Below the pieces are notes generated by a model. That model was not told where the DNA came from. It saw nothing but the letters and a program-made list of their open reading frames with translations, and did not search any database. A DNA stretch of 64,000 bases, taken from positions 1-64,000 of the forward strand of contig CAYJAD010000010.1 of NCBI GenBank assembly GCA_964368075.1. The letters are read 5' to 3'. This DNA is from CAYJAD01 sp964368075. Lineage in GTDB: Bacteria > Desulfobacterota > Desulfovibrionia > Desulfovibrionales > Desulfovibrionaceae. Both the position numbers and the translations under genes were made by a program. Shown piece by piece: positions 1-7,716 of the stretch (its first letter is position 1; each line of letters opens with the position of its first letter).

Positions 1-102
1 CATAGACACCTCTCAGAAAAACTATAACATGTTTCATATATTTTTAAAAGTTATCATAAGCCCACAGCGTAACCTGTTTTCTCAAATGTGAAACGTTTTT
101 TA

Positions 103-151
103 TACAAATAAAACACTCCCATACCCTTGCTTTGGCAAGGGTACAGGAGTG
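103..151 (-). terminator. Terminator after the HNH cassette
   Basis: Arms at 114-130 and 135-151 pair over 17 positions with two mismatches around a TTTG loop. On the minus strand the stem is followed by a T-rich stretch. It lies just downstream of the last gene of the leftward operon. Confidence 0.7.
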
Positions 152-176
152 CTTTCAATTTGATTCACAATCAATT

Positions 177-410
177 TTACTCTTGCGATTTTAGCCAGCC
201 ATTATCTTTCAAAACTTTTGCTATTCCCATTCTTTCAGCTGTAGAACGGGCACGTTTGTATTTTTCACGTAGCTCTTCTTCGCTGAGATATTGATATTTT
301 GCACTGTATTCATTAGATTTTTCCATGTTTTCTTGTAATGTTTCAAAGCCTTTTTGGGCAAGTTTTACACCAGTTTTTGCTACTTTGCCTGCTATATCCC
401 AAAATACCAT
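177..410 (-). CDS. Small helical protein of unknown function
   Basis: This 77-residue soluble, charged protein is last in the leftward cassette. A good AGGAGG ribosome site precedes the ATG. The N-terminal third is amphipathic helix. The C-terminal half has a LSEEELREKYKRA stretch followed by a MGIAKVLKDNGW-like ending, a pattern I associate with small phage or element proteins, although I cannot name a family. The only neighbours are the SMI1-like gene upstream and a terminator downstream, so it is probably co-transcribed with the HNH nuclease. The function is unknown. Confidence 0.6.
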   Translation of the reverse strand: MVFWDIAGKVAKTGVKLAQKGFETLQENMEKSNEYSAKYQYLSEEELREKYKRARSTAERMGIAKVLKDNGWLKSQE

Positions 411-425
411 AACAGCCTCCTATGC

Positions 426-1040
426 TTAAAAATTGTTAAGAAAAATTTTTACGAAATTTTCAAATTTTGGCATATCTTCCAAATGGTATAAGGTTGATTC
501 CGGATAACCAGCAACAGGAATCAGATTCTTGTAGCAATGGTCATTCGCATATAAAAAAACTTCTCCTGCTGCATTATAGAGGAATACATTTCCGTTGGCT
601 TCGTAGGCAAAAATAGTTAAATCTTCAAGTTGAACAGTAGAATTAACAGGAAATGCCAATGTGTTTTCTTTACATGTTTCTTCAAGGTTTTCTTGCAAAA
701 TATTGCTATGTTCTTGAGGAACATGGCATAGAAAAGCATCTGTTATATTTTGCAAATATTTATCTGAAAAGTTATATAAATCGCTTATAACACCTATTTC
801 TTGCACAATAGATTTGTGCGATGGCAATATTTTAGAATGGCAAGTAGCATTCTTGCTGATAAAGCCTGCATTACCGTGTTCAAAGAATCGTACTTTCTCG
901 TTACCGAATGTAAATTCTGTTACGGCAAAAGTGAGGGTTCTATCTAACAACTGACAGGTATGTCTGCTTACATTAAGAATGGTGCTGGAAGCATATCTTC
1001 TTCCAAGATCAGATATGTATCTTTGATAGATAGGATTCAT
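426..1040 (-). CDS. Possible SMI1/KNR4 (SUKH)-like protein
   Basis: This 204-residue protein is read from an ATG at 1040, which has AGGAG at good spacing; an ATG at 1058 lacks such a site. The C-terminal part alternates beta-like stretches (FAYEANGNVFLYNAAGEVFLY) and ends in an aromatic helix with DMPKFENFVKIF. That resembles the end of SMI1/KNR4-SUKH domains, where a final helix of the form F-x-x-F closes the fold. SUKH proteins often neutralise nuclease toxins, and an HNH nuclease lies two genes upstream. The family assignment is by eye and tentative. Several cysteines and histidines are present without a clear metal motif. Confidence 0.5.
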   Translation of the reverse strand: MNPIYQRYISDLGRRYASSTILNVSRHTCQLLDRTLTFAVTEFTFGNEKVRFFEHGNAGFISKNATCHSKILPSHKSIVQEIGVISDLYNFSDKYLQNITDAFLCHVPQEHSNILQENLEETCKENTLAFPVNSTVQLEDLTIFAYEANGNVFLYNAAGEVFLYANDHCYKNLIPVAGYPESTLYHLEDMPKFENFVKIFLNNF

Positions 1041-1047
1041 AAATCTC

Positions 1048-1218
1048 CTATAAAACACAAAAAAGTATGATGCCTATAATTATAAGTGGCAGTCCCACAA
1101 TGGGGATGCTGGTTAACATGGCAAAACCTAATATGCTTACGATAAGGCCTATGGTTTTTGCACGAAAGAGTATGGCGGAAATCACAACACTAACGATAAA
1201 GATAATGATGAGAACCAT
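1048..1218 (-). CDS. Tiny two-helix membrane protein
   Basis: This 56-residue, very hydrophobic protein has two membrane segments (about residues 2-20 and 25-55) separated by a short basic RAKT turn. The ATG at 1218 is chosen; a TTG at 1236 would add six residues and overlap the HNH gene by 11 bases. It lies 7 bases after the HNH stop and 7 bases before the next gene start, so it is tightly coupled in the cassette. Small two-helix proteins are common in toxin and defence operons as anchors or holin-like effectors, but nothing here shows which. No family was recognised. Confidence 0.55.
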   Translation of the reverse strand: MVLIIIFIVSVVISAILFRAKTIGLIVSILGFAMLTSIPIVGLPLIIIGIILFCVL

Positions 1219-1225
1219 AGCAAAC

Positions 1226-1555
1226 TCAAAAACCAAGGCTTGCTTGTATTTCTCGTGCTAGGGCTTGGCCTGAATATTTTAGCGCCAGCTCATTTACTTT
1301 ATCTTTTTTACGCGAATTACATGACCTGCACAAAACTTGTAAATTTGTGATTGCATTGGTGCCATAGCATTTTTGCGGGATAATGTGGTCGATGGTGACT
1401 TCTCCACGAACTTCGCTATCAAGCGTCATGCCGCATCCTTTACAGGTATGATATTGACCAGGATGATTCTTAAAGTAAATATCACGATAATTTTTGCCAA
1501 CTGTTGCATTAGTTCCTTTTTGTACTGAACTAAAAAAATCTCCAAATAATCCCAT
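1226..1555 (-). CDS. HNH endonuclease
   Basis: This 109-residue nuclease is read from an ATG at 1555 preceded by GGAGGT; an ATG at 1567 lies inside that ribosome site. An HNH fold is visible at about residues 38-90: CKGCG, then TIDHIIPQ with the catalytic His, then NLQVLCRSCNSRKKDK with the second CxxC pair and terminal Asn. HNH enzymes cut DNA with one metal ion held by the ββα motif. This one is almost all catalytic domain plus a short N-terminal lead, so it is too small for a restriction enzyme with its own recognition domain. First gene of a four-gene operon divergent from an XRE regulator. It could be a toxin, a defence effector or an element nickase. Confidence 0.85.
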   Translation of the reverse strand: MGLFGDFFSSVQKGTNATVGKNYRDIYFKNHPGQYHTCKGCGMTLDSEVRGEVTIDHIIPQKCYGTNAITNLQVLCRSCNSRKKDKVNELALKYSGQALAREIQASLGF

Positions 1556-1601
1556 ACATACCTCCATGGGTTATTGTTGTGGGTTAAGATTTGAAATCTC
1601 T

Positions 1602-1709
1602 GTACAAATATAAAATAAGTTTATTGTACTATAAGTCAAGCAAATAAGAATTAAAGTTCGATTGAAGCGAAGCCTATACTCACGTAAAATAAAAGAAAAA
1701 CTGTGAGTA
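1602..1709. promoter_or_regulatory. Divergent control region with two inverted repeats
   Basis: Between the HNH operon and the XRE gene lie two dyads: GTACAA (1602-1607) with TTGTAC (1624-1629), and TACTCAC (1677-1683) with GTGAGTA (1703-1709). The second ends just before the XRE start at 1714 and could mask it. XRE regulators commonly bind such operators between themselves and the genes they repress. Binding is inferred. Confidence 0.45.
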
Positions 1710-1713
1710 CGTC

Positions 1714-2058
1714 ATGTCTGAAAAAACAATTACTGCTATTGTGGGTGAAAATATTACAGCACAAAGAAAAAGAATTGGGATGAGTCAAAAGGAATTGGCA
1801 CAGCGGTTAGATATAACTGTGGATGCCATGGTTCGTATGGAAAAAGGACGCATGGCGCCTAAAATGAGCAGGCTTCAAGATATTGCTGATAATTTGCAAT
1901 GCTCTGTGGCTTTTCTTTTTGCCACGGAAGCGGATATGCACAAGGAATTTGCCACACAGATTGCAGAAATATTAAAGCCTCTGCCCGTGCTGGGGCAAGA
2001 GGCTTTACTTGATTTAATGACGGTGACAGCCAAGCTGATGCAGGGCAAGGTCAGATAA
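1714..2058 (+). CDS. XRE-family helix-turn-helix regulator
   Basis: This 114-residue protein has a Cro/CI-type HTH at about residues 11-66: ITAQRKRIGMSQKELAQRL, then the recognition helix DAMVRMEKGRMAPKMS, then LQDIADNLQCSV. The C-terminal 45 residues form a helical tail likely used for dimerisation. It is the only plus-strand gene of this part of the element and is divergent from the HNH cassette, with inverted repeats between them. The likely role is repressor of the cassette and itself. No strong ribosome site is seen; a weak GTGAG lies close to the ATG within the inverted repeat. Confidence 0.85.
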   Translation: MSEKTITAIVGENITAQRKRIGMSQKELAQRLDITVDAMVRMEKGRMAPKMSRLQDIADNLQCSVAFLFATEADMHKEFATQIAEILKPLPVLGQEALLDLMTVTAKLMQGKVR

Positions 2059-2111
2059 AGCTATCTCATGAAATATTTGCGTCTAACGCCTATTATTTGT
2101 TAATTAAAAAT

Positions 2112-3029
2112 TCATTCACTAACAATTTTCATATCAATCATTTTTTGCCGTAAAGATATTTCGTATTCATCTGTCATAGCAAAGCGACTGTTCTTAAACA
2201 AAGCATAAGCATACTCAATTAAAGGGTAAAAGCTTGAAGACTTATTCTCTGTAAGGAAGTTTTCATACGAAATTTTGATATCAGGGCGTAATATTTTTTT
2301 GTTTCCCATGGTTAGTGGAATATTTGCTCCTGTTCCAAAAATATATGTATCAAGCATCCAATGCAAAAAATTTGTCATGGAAGAAACATTATAAAGATGC
2401 GGATGTTTTAGAAGTATTGTTTCTTCAAGAATAATCATTTTGCGAAGTTCTTCAAATTCTATCGCTCTCATTGCTTCTTCTGAAACCCCTTCATAGCCGG
2501 CAAAGTGTTCGAACTTTATAAAATAAGCAAAACATGTTGCCCACTCTTTTGGAATATACTGGCCAAAAGTTTTGAGTAGAAAATTGAAATCAGTAACGGC
2601 TATCGTACCTCCTTGACCATCACCATCTAATTTAAAACCATATTCGCGCGCTTTTTTATCAAACTTAGCTGCAGCAGCATCCCAACCCATGCTATCTATG
2701 GCTTTATTAAAATCACCTAAAAACCCTTCTTCATTCTCGTTTAATAGGTCAAGCATCTCATTATAATAAATCAAAAAAGCGACAAATCCTGCTTCGCGAG
2801 TTGTCAAATCATCTTCAAGCGAAAAAGTTTTGAGATATGTGTTTTTCGCTTTTGATAAACATTCTTGTGGAGAAGCATTTGTGTGTGAACAGTTAGTAAG
2901 ATACTGCATAAAGTGTGCAATTTTTTGTGTATTTACCGCTCCTGGACTCGCATTTACAAGCCAAGGACAGAGCATGAGTATCGTAAAAACGAAAATACTT
3001 TGAAATGCTAATCGTTTAAGACCGTACAT
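2112..3029 (-). CDS. Secreted protein of unknown function
   Basis: This 305-residue protein has a clear export signal: basic YGLKR start, hydrophobic segment at about residues 8-26, and a likely signal peptidase site after VNA (about residue 27). The mature part is mainly helical and acidic, with several aromatic segments (FGQYIPKEWATCFAYF, SSMTNFLHWMLDTYIF) and no membrane anchor near the C terminus. A strong AGGAGG lies before the ATG. No family is recognised. It sits inside the mobile element with about 340 bases of structured spacer upstream, so it is probably cargo transcribed separately. Confidence 0.7.
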   Translation of the reverse strand: MYGLKRLAFQSIFVFTILMLCPWLVNASPGAVNTQKIAHFMQYLTNCSHTNASPQECLSKAKNTYLKTFSLEDDLTTREAGFVAFLIYYNEMLDLLNENEEGFLGDFNKAIDSMGWDAAAAKFDKKAREYGFKLDGDGQGGTIAVTDFNFLLKTFGQYIPKEWATCFAYFIKFEHFAGYEGVSEEAMRAIEFEELRKMIILEETILLKHPHLYNVSSMTNFLHWMLDTYIFGTGANIPLTMGNKKILRPDIKISYENFLTENKSSSFYPLIEYAYALFKNSRFAMTDEYEISLRQKMIDMKIVSE

Positions 3030-3371
3030 AAACTCCTCCTATTTTAAATGTTTTTAAAACAATATTATAATACCTAATATCGGTTTTTTGCAAAAATTTC
3101 TTAGGAGGAAAGGCCTTATAAGTCATAAAAGTTTTCTTCATATACCCGTAAGAGCCCACACAAATCTTACAATGTGGACTCTTGCGGAATACATCTTTAT
3201 TGCCTACCCATAATCCTTTCGGGCCCCCCATAGGTCATTGGCAACTTTGGTTCTATGACCTAAAAGAAAGCCTCTGTTTCATAATCATAAGAATCTTGAT
3301 AGTGGTGTAAACACACTTTTGTACAAAAGATTCTGCAGGGACACGAAGGGATTATTATATCTGCAAAAAAA
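3030..3371. other. Gene-free spacer with several stem-loops
   Basis: About 340 bases without a convincing gene. Direct reading shows a 15-position stem (CCGTAAGAGCCCACA near 3147-3161 with TGTGGACTCTTGCGG near 3173-3187, two mismatches), then AGGTCAT/ATGACCT arms around 3231-3261, then GTGTAAACACAC near 3306. The density of stems suggests a structured RNA or leader of the secreted-protein gene. A 71-codon minus-strand frame crosses it but has no ribosome site. Confidence 0.4.
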
Positions 3372-3827
3372 CTAAAATGGTTTTGTATATTTCAATTCGC
3401 CTATGAGTTGATGAGCTTCAGCACCAGATAGATTATGTAAGTATTTACCGAACTTTTCTTGGGCAAAGTTGTCGCCCGTGCTTCCTTTCTTTCTTGCGGA
3501 GTTTTCTATCCAATCTATTTGCTTGTCACTAGCCGGCTTATTTCCCCCGCCATTGAACCGTGTTTTATCGTTCGTATGATTGTTATTATACTGAATCTTT
3601 TTCGATTCTTGACCAGGGTTATGTATGCTTTGTGATTGTGTTTCACATACCAACATAGCCAATTGTATTTTGCTGTTGCTGATAGCGGCTTGAGATGCTA
3701 CTTCAAGAGTAGCACCCTTACCAAGCATGGTTGCTTTTTTGCCGTCGTTACTTTCTACTGTGGCACGACAAATGATACCCTCTGCACTTTCTATTACAAA
3801 ATCTGTAGAAATATTGATTAAACTCAT
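3372..3827 (-). CDS. Element protein, possibly ssDNA/recombination related
   Basis: This 151-residue protein has a folded-looking N-terminal region of about 70 residues, rich in short beta segments and ending with a helix (EVASQAAISNSKIQLAML). A low-complexity Asn/Gln/Thr linker follows at about residues 75-100. The C-terminal 50-residue module has ASDKQIDWIENSARKKG and LSGAEAHQLIGELK. That last pattern resembles short modules at the C termini of phage single-strand annealing and replication proteins, but I only infer a relation. The ATG at 3827 has an AGAGAGG ribosome site. It lies close to the replication genes of the element. Confidence 0.6.
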   Translation of the reverse strand: MSLINISTDFVIESAEGIICRATVESNDGKKATMLGKGATLEVASQAAISNSKIQLAMLVCETQSQSIHNPGQESKKIQYNNNHTNDKTRFNGGGNKPASDKQIDWIENSARKKGSTGDNFAQEKFGKYLHNLSGAEAHQLIGELKYTKPF

Positions 3828-3841
3828 AAAAACAACCTCTC

Positions 3842-3851
3842 TTTAATTAAA
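3842..3851. promoter_or_regulatory. TTTAATTAAA palindrome upstream of ribosome site
   Basis: A perfect 10-bp palindrome directly before the ribosome site of the 151-residue protein gene. The same TTTAATTAAAGAG string (minus strand) precedes the AAA ATPase gene at 9964-9973. A shared operator is possible, though AT-rich palindromes can recur by chance. Confidence 0.35.
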
Positions 3852-3868
3852 AATTAGTAGACACAAAA

Positions 3869-4138
3869 TCATTCAAATCTAACGCTGATGCCCAACCCTT
3901 GCAGTACCTTCTTGATGGTGTCGTGCCGTGGCTTAGCACCATGCCTCAAGCTACGATACAAGTTGGTACGGTCAAGGCCAGTGGACATAGCTAAATGGCT
4001 CATACCTTGGATTTTGGCGATATCTCCAAGGGTTTCATAGAAAGTGTCATTCCCTTTCGCCTCTGCTTGTTTAAGCTTGGCTATCAAGTCTTCCTTGGTC
4101 ATGTGCTTGCTGTGTGTAGAATACTTTTCATGTGTCAT
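3869..4138 (-). CDS. HigA-like addiction-module antitoxin, no toxin next to it
   Basis: This 89-residue protein has a helix-turn-helix at about residues 40-85: GDIAKIQGMSHLAMSTGLDR followed by NLYRSLRHGAKPRHDTIKKV and LQGLGISVRF. This is the layout of the HI1420-type antidote family that pairs with HigB/RelE-like toxins. AGAAGGAGG precedes the ATG. The expected partner of about 100 residues is absent on both sides: 3372-3827 is not RelE-like and 4139-4430 has no gene. It may therefore be an orphan regulator that represses element genes, or a remnant of a toxin-antitoxin pair. Confidence 0.8.
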   Translation of the reverse strand: MTHEKYSTHSKHMTKEDLIAKLKQAEAKGNDTFYETLGDIAKIQGMSHLAMSTGLDRTNLYRSLRHGAKPRHDTIKKVLQGLGISVRFE

Positions 4139-4313
4139 AGAACCTCCTTCTATGTGCTGTTGTGATTTAACGTCGCATATAATAATAACTTTATTCAGAT
4201 ATAAACACCTGTAAAATAAACTTTAATCTCAAAGCTAAAACATTCAATCAAAGTTTGCCTGTGCAATGCACACCAAATTTACACAACAAGTAGTCAGTTA
4301 ATGTTTTTACTTA

Positions 4314-4354
4314 CAAAAAAGTCCCGTACAAAATGCTGCGCTGTACGGGACTTT
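4314..4354 (-). terminator. Terminator of the primase-helicase gene
   Basis: Perfect 12-bp arms at 4318-4329 and 4343-4354 (core GTCCCGTAC/GTACGGGAC) are followed on the minus strand by a run of Ts. It sits about 75 bases beyond the stop of the large primase gene. The second side is also A/T rich, so it may work in both directions. Confidence 0.8.
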
Positions 4355-4382
4355 ATTTAAATTTCGAGTAAATATTTATAAT

Positions 4383-4407
4383 TTACACACTTACACACAC
4401 TACACAC
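4383..4407. repeat. TTACACAC iteron-like repeats, right of the primase stop
   Basis: TTACACAC occurs at 4383-4390 and 4391-4398, and TACACAC again at 4401-4407. TTACACAA occurs nearby at 4279-4286. The same words recur on the far side of the primase gene at 7431-7530. Clustered short repeats flanking a primase-helicase gene resemble the two-part origins of P4-type satellites; this is inference. Confidence 0.45.
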
Positions 4408-4430
4408 TAGTTTCTGAATGAAACACACCA

Positions 4431-7364
4431 TCAAAAACTTATCATTTCAGGTGGTTTGTTAGGTGTTGTATGGTTAGTATTTTTTTTATTTTCATCTGTC
4501 TCATACAATTCTGCATAGATGTTATCAATAATGACAGAAAAACCTCGTGGAGGTCTTTTTCCGCTAAAGCTTTTTTGAGTTTGTACTCTGTCATTTCTGC
4601 GCACAAGTAATTTTTTTGAGTCAAGATGTTTAACTAGCTCTTGATATTGGTCGTCACGGCAAAAACTATTCTCTGTGAGATACTTTCTAGCTATAAAACA
4701 GCAACGCTTCTTATTTTCTTCATAATAGTAAACAGGATCTGCTTTTTTATCAGGAGTATAAAAGCTTGAAAACTTCCCATTAAAATTATTTTCCACAAGC
4801 TCGATTATTTTCTTGCCAAGCTCCTGGATTTCTAATTCGACAGGACCACCATGAAGTCGTAGCCATAACTCAAAGCAATATTTAGCGGCATATTGGCAAG
4901 CCCCATTTTCCCATGAAAAAAAACCTTGTTTGATGCCATATTCACCAACAGCAGCTAGCAAGGCAAAATTATCAGCTACCCGTCTAGATTGTGAATTAAG
5001 CACAACATTGTTAATGGAAGTAAAAAATGCTACTTTTTCTTTATGAATAAAGTTTTCCACCTCATTGGTGCCATGCTTGCTTTGAATACTCCTAATATAC
5101 GCTAGAAGCGGAGTACCTTTGTATTTCGTACTGTTCACGCTTAACGTGTCGGCAAATTCTGCGGCCGTCAACCCTTGGGGGATTTTTGTGAAGATTTTAT
5201 TTCCGCTTCCTCCATCGGCTAAAAGACATACAAGGCGCACAGCTTGCCCAGCCATGGGTCTTTTGTTAAAGCCTTGCCGTATTTTCTCAGCAGATGTCAG
5301 CTCTCCCGAAGATAAAAATAAACAACACCATGTAAAAATATCACGGGCTTGACCATATTTGCTCGCTCTCCCTTTACCTTCACCATTGGCGAGCATATAT
5401 ATGGCTGCGTCAACAGCATCAGCGGTACCTTGCCCCAGTTCGTCTAAGATCATGCATAAATGATTATGCAACACGGCTTGCCCCTCAAGGGCGTTGTCGG
5501 TTTTTCGCCATGTGGTGAAGTTTACACCGGTGACGGAAGAATTTATTTTTAGCCCTGTACTTTTTCCACTTGAAGAACCGCCATAAAGGTGTATCCCAAA
5601 TCCGCTATGCCCCATCATTTGTAAAAACAAAGGGGCGACTCCAAGCATTATCACCAATTGGAGCAAAGGGTTCCCTTCACACATCTTGCCAATATTTTCT
5701 TGCCACTCTTCCAATGTGCCCTTAATTTCTACGAGAGGCTTTGAAATTCTAGGATCAAATATCAAGTAATCTCCACTTTTATGTTCCCCCAAGTCATGCG
5801 GGGCAAACAACAATACTTTCCTATGATTTTTATTATGGGGCTTAATCTCAAACCAGCCGCTTTTTTGAATGACAAGAGCTCGCTTATCAGGGAATGTATT
5901 ACGTAAATACCTTAATAATCTATACCTGTTAGCTTTTTCATGGTCGAATTCCAAACCAGCATTAAGCAGACTATTAAGAGCATTTTCTGCTGTTCCTGAC
6001 AAATCTGTGGCAGGAATTGAGAGCAGATGCTCGTTTCCATCAGAGTCTATCAGTTTAACATATTTTGACCAACATTGTCCCTCGGCAGTTCGACCTCGAG
6101 CTATAACCTCTATATAACTGGAAACTTTTACGTAACTAGTTTTATCTGAGGCGTCAGGGTAGTACAGCAAGCCACTAGGTGTTGCTGCATATTCACCAGT
6201 ATCATTATTTGCTGTATATATCTGCTGATAATGGTCAATGGGGCACTTAATCTGGCAATTTTTTTGGCAAAATCCAGCTTTTTGAATTTCTTTGCATGTT
6301 GGAATTCCATATTGATGGGCATGTTCTAATTTTTTTTGGGTTTCATCTTCATCATACCGATCAGGATCATTCGCACTTATCAAATGAAAAAAATTACAAC
6401 CCAAAGATCCCATGGCTACACAAATTCTTGCAAGCAAAAACCATGCTGGCTCTACTAAACTCTTTGCATTATCATAGCAATCTTTTATAAAATCACATTT
6501 AAAAGCAGTTCCAGTAACTGCCATTTTTTGAACTTTACTATTAAAACACAAATTAGTTTTCTTAGCCTCCAAAAGTATTTTCTGGAGCTTGGGCGCTACT
6601 TCAATGGTCTTTTCAAATTCAGACCAGTTGTCTTCTTCAAAAATATTTCTGTCCTGTTTGACGATATCTTCAAAAAAGCTAGCATCACATTGTGTAATTT
6701 CGTCATATGTAACCGGCACCTTGAAATTGCCATCATAACGCCGAATATGTGGGAGGCGTATCAATTGTCCCTTACCCCCTTTGAACCCACAATTATCAAT
6801 ATATTTTTCCTCTAACGCTAAGTTTGTGTACCGAACTTTCAATGCTTCAGGTATTGAAGAATTATCAGGATCAAAACTAAGTATATGGTCTAATATGGAT
6901 TGATAAATATCGTTGAGGGCAATATCTCCATTTTCTGAGCCTATAAGTTTTGCAGGTACCATGACATGGAAACCTTTGCCGCCACTGGCATAATAACGCA
7001 AACATTCTGGATTAACATCATAATTATAGCAAAGTACAGCAATAAAATTGCGCACAGCTTTGAGGGCAGTAGGAATATCTCCGACTCTTTTACTTTCTCC
7101 AGTATAATCATCCCAAACATCTTTTTTAGCATCAAAGTCAAGCACCATATCACCAAAGCGCATGGGCTGTTGCTTGCCTTGCTCAACCGGATGACTAAAT
7201 GAAAAAGCCGAAAAAGAATTATTGCCATCTGCAAGTGCTTTTTCTCTCCCCTCATGGGTATCTTCGTATACCTTCCACTTTTGAGGAGAGCTATTAGAGT
7301 TAATAAAACTATTTTCCCCTATGTTTCCGGCATATAAAATGCGATTTTTTTTATTTTTCAGCAT
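4431..7364 (-). CDS. PrimPol (AEP)-DUF927 primase-helicase
   Basis: This 977-residue replication protein has two parts. Residues about 60-235 look like an archaeo-eukaryotic primase: MVLDFDAKKD gives the two metal-binding Asp, and YYASGGKGFHVMVP matches the SGxxGxH signature. A Cys cluster (CKEIQKAGFCQKNCQIKC, about residues 355-372) may bind zinc. Residues about 430-750 match the DUF927 helicase-like domain: VIQKSGWFE, Walker A GGSSSGKST at about residue 600, Walker B-like LCMILDELGQG. The tail is probably a winged helix. TAGGTGA precedes the ATG. Such fusions prime and unwind origins of phages, satellites and plasmids. Iteron-like repeats lie on both sides of the gene, suggesting the origin. 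Confidence 0.85.
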   Translation of the reverse strand: MLKNKKNRILYAGNIGENSFINSNSSPQKWKVYEDTHEGREKALADGNNSFSAFSFSHPVEQGKQQPMRFGDMVLDFDAKKDVWDDYTGESKRVGDIPTALKAVRNFIAVLCYNYDVNPECLRYYASGGKGFHVMVPAKLIGSENGDIALNDIYQSILDHILSFDPDNSSIPEALKVRYTNLALEEKYIDNCGFKGGKGQLIRLPHIRRYDGNFKVPVTYDEITQCDASFFEDIVKQDRNIFEEDNWSEFEKTIEVAPKLQKILLEAKKTNLCFNSKVQKMAVTGTAFKCDFIKDCYDNAKSLVEPAWFLLARICVAMGSLGCNFFHLISANDPDRYDEDETQKKLEHAHQYGIPTCKEIQKAGFCQKNCQIKCPIDHYQQIYTANNDTGEYAATPSGLLYYPDASDKTSYVKVSSYIEVIARGRTAEGQCWSKYVKLIDSDGNEHLLSIPATDLSGTAENALNSLLNAGLEFDHEKANRYRLLRYLRNTFPDKRALVIQKSGWFEIKPHNKNHRKVLLFAPHDLGEHKSGDYLIFDPRISKPLVEIKGTLEEWQENIGKMCEGNPLLQLVIMLGVAPLFLQMMGHSGFGIHLYGGSSSGKSTGLKINSSVTGVNFTTWRKTDNALEGQAVLHNHLCMILDELGQGTADAVDAAIYMLANGEGKGRASKYGQARDIFTWCCLFLSSGELTSAEKIRQGFNKRPMAGQAVRLVCLLADGGSGNKIFTKIPQGLTAAEFADTLSVNSTKYKGTPLLAYIRSIQSKHGTNEVENFIHKEKVAFFTSINNVVLNSQSRRVADNFALLAAVGEYGIKQGFFSWENGACQYAAKYCFELWLRLHGGPVELEIQELGKKIIELVENNFNGKFSSFYTPDKKADPVYYYEENKKRCCFIARKYLTENSFCRDDQYQELVKHLDSKKLLVRRNDRVQTQKSFSGKRPPRGFSVIIDNIYAELYETDENKKNTNHTTPNKPPEMISF

Positions 7365-7430
7365 AATTCACCTATAAATGTTAGTGTTTTTTTAAAATAT
7401 ATTACATATTAACAAACCGTGTTGTGCAAG

Positions 7431-7530
7431 GTGTGTAACTGTGTAAATGGATACAAAACACTTGTACTGCCATGATTTTTTGAGATATTTTTTACACAAC
7501 ACCTAAAAGATGATTACACACTTGCACACT
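7431..7530. repeat. TTACACAC iteron-like repeats, upstream of the primase gene
   Basis: The inverse word GTGTGTAA is at 7431-7438, CTGTGTAA at 7439-7446, TTACACAA at 7492-7499, TTACACAC at 7514-7521 and TTGCACAC at 7523-7530. The set lies in the spacer between the ATPase and primase genes and matches the words at 4279-4407. The spacer 7365-7716 holds no supported gene. Confidence 0.45.
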
Positions 7531-7662
7531 TAGTAGTTTTAAAAACTATATTCGTGATAACTGTCATGTACATATTATGCTGTTGCTTTTTTGCAACATT
7601 TACCGAATATGCAGTACTGAAGTTACTGAAGAATATAGCTGTCCGAAAATCCGCGTCCGGAC

Positions 7663-7698
7663 ACTTATATGGCTTCCCTTTAGGGAAGCCATATAAGT
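7663..7698 (-). terminator. Perfect 16-bp hairpin after the ATPase gene
   Basis: Arms 7663-7678 and 7683-7698 pair perfectly around a TTTA loop, about 20 bases past the ATPase stop. No T run follows on the minus strand, so it may be an RNA-stabilising or processing hairpin rather than a classic terminator. Confidence 0.5.
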
Positions 7699-7716
7699 TT
7701 TGGATGGACAAGGGAG

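Noticed and set aside
3016..3231. Minus-strand 71-codon frame containing a CKIC-like stretch
   Set aside because: It has no ribosome site, crosses a strong hairpin and overlaps the start of the secreted-protein gene; treated as structured spacer instead.
7514..7711. Minus-strand 65-codon frame
   Set aside because: It begins at a TTG and reads through a perfect 16-bp hairpin and the iteron-like repeats.
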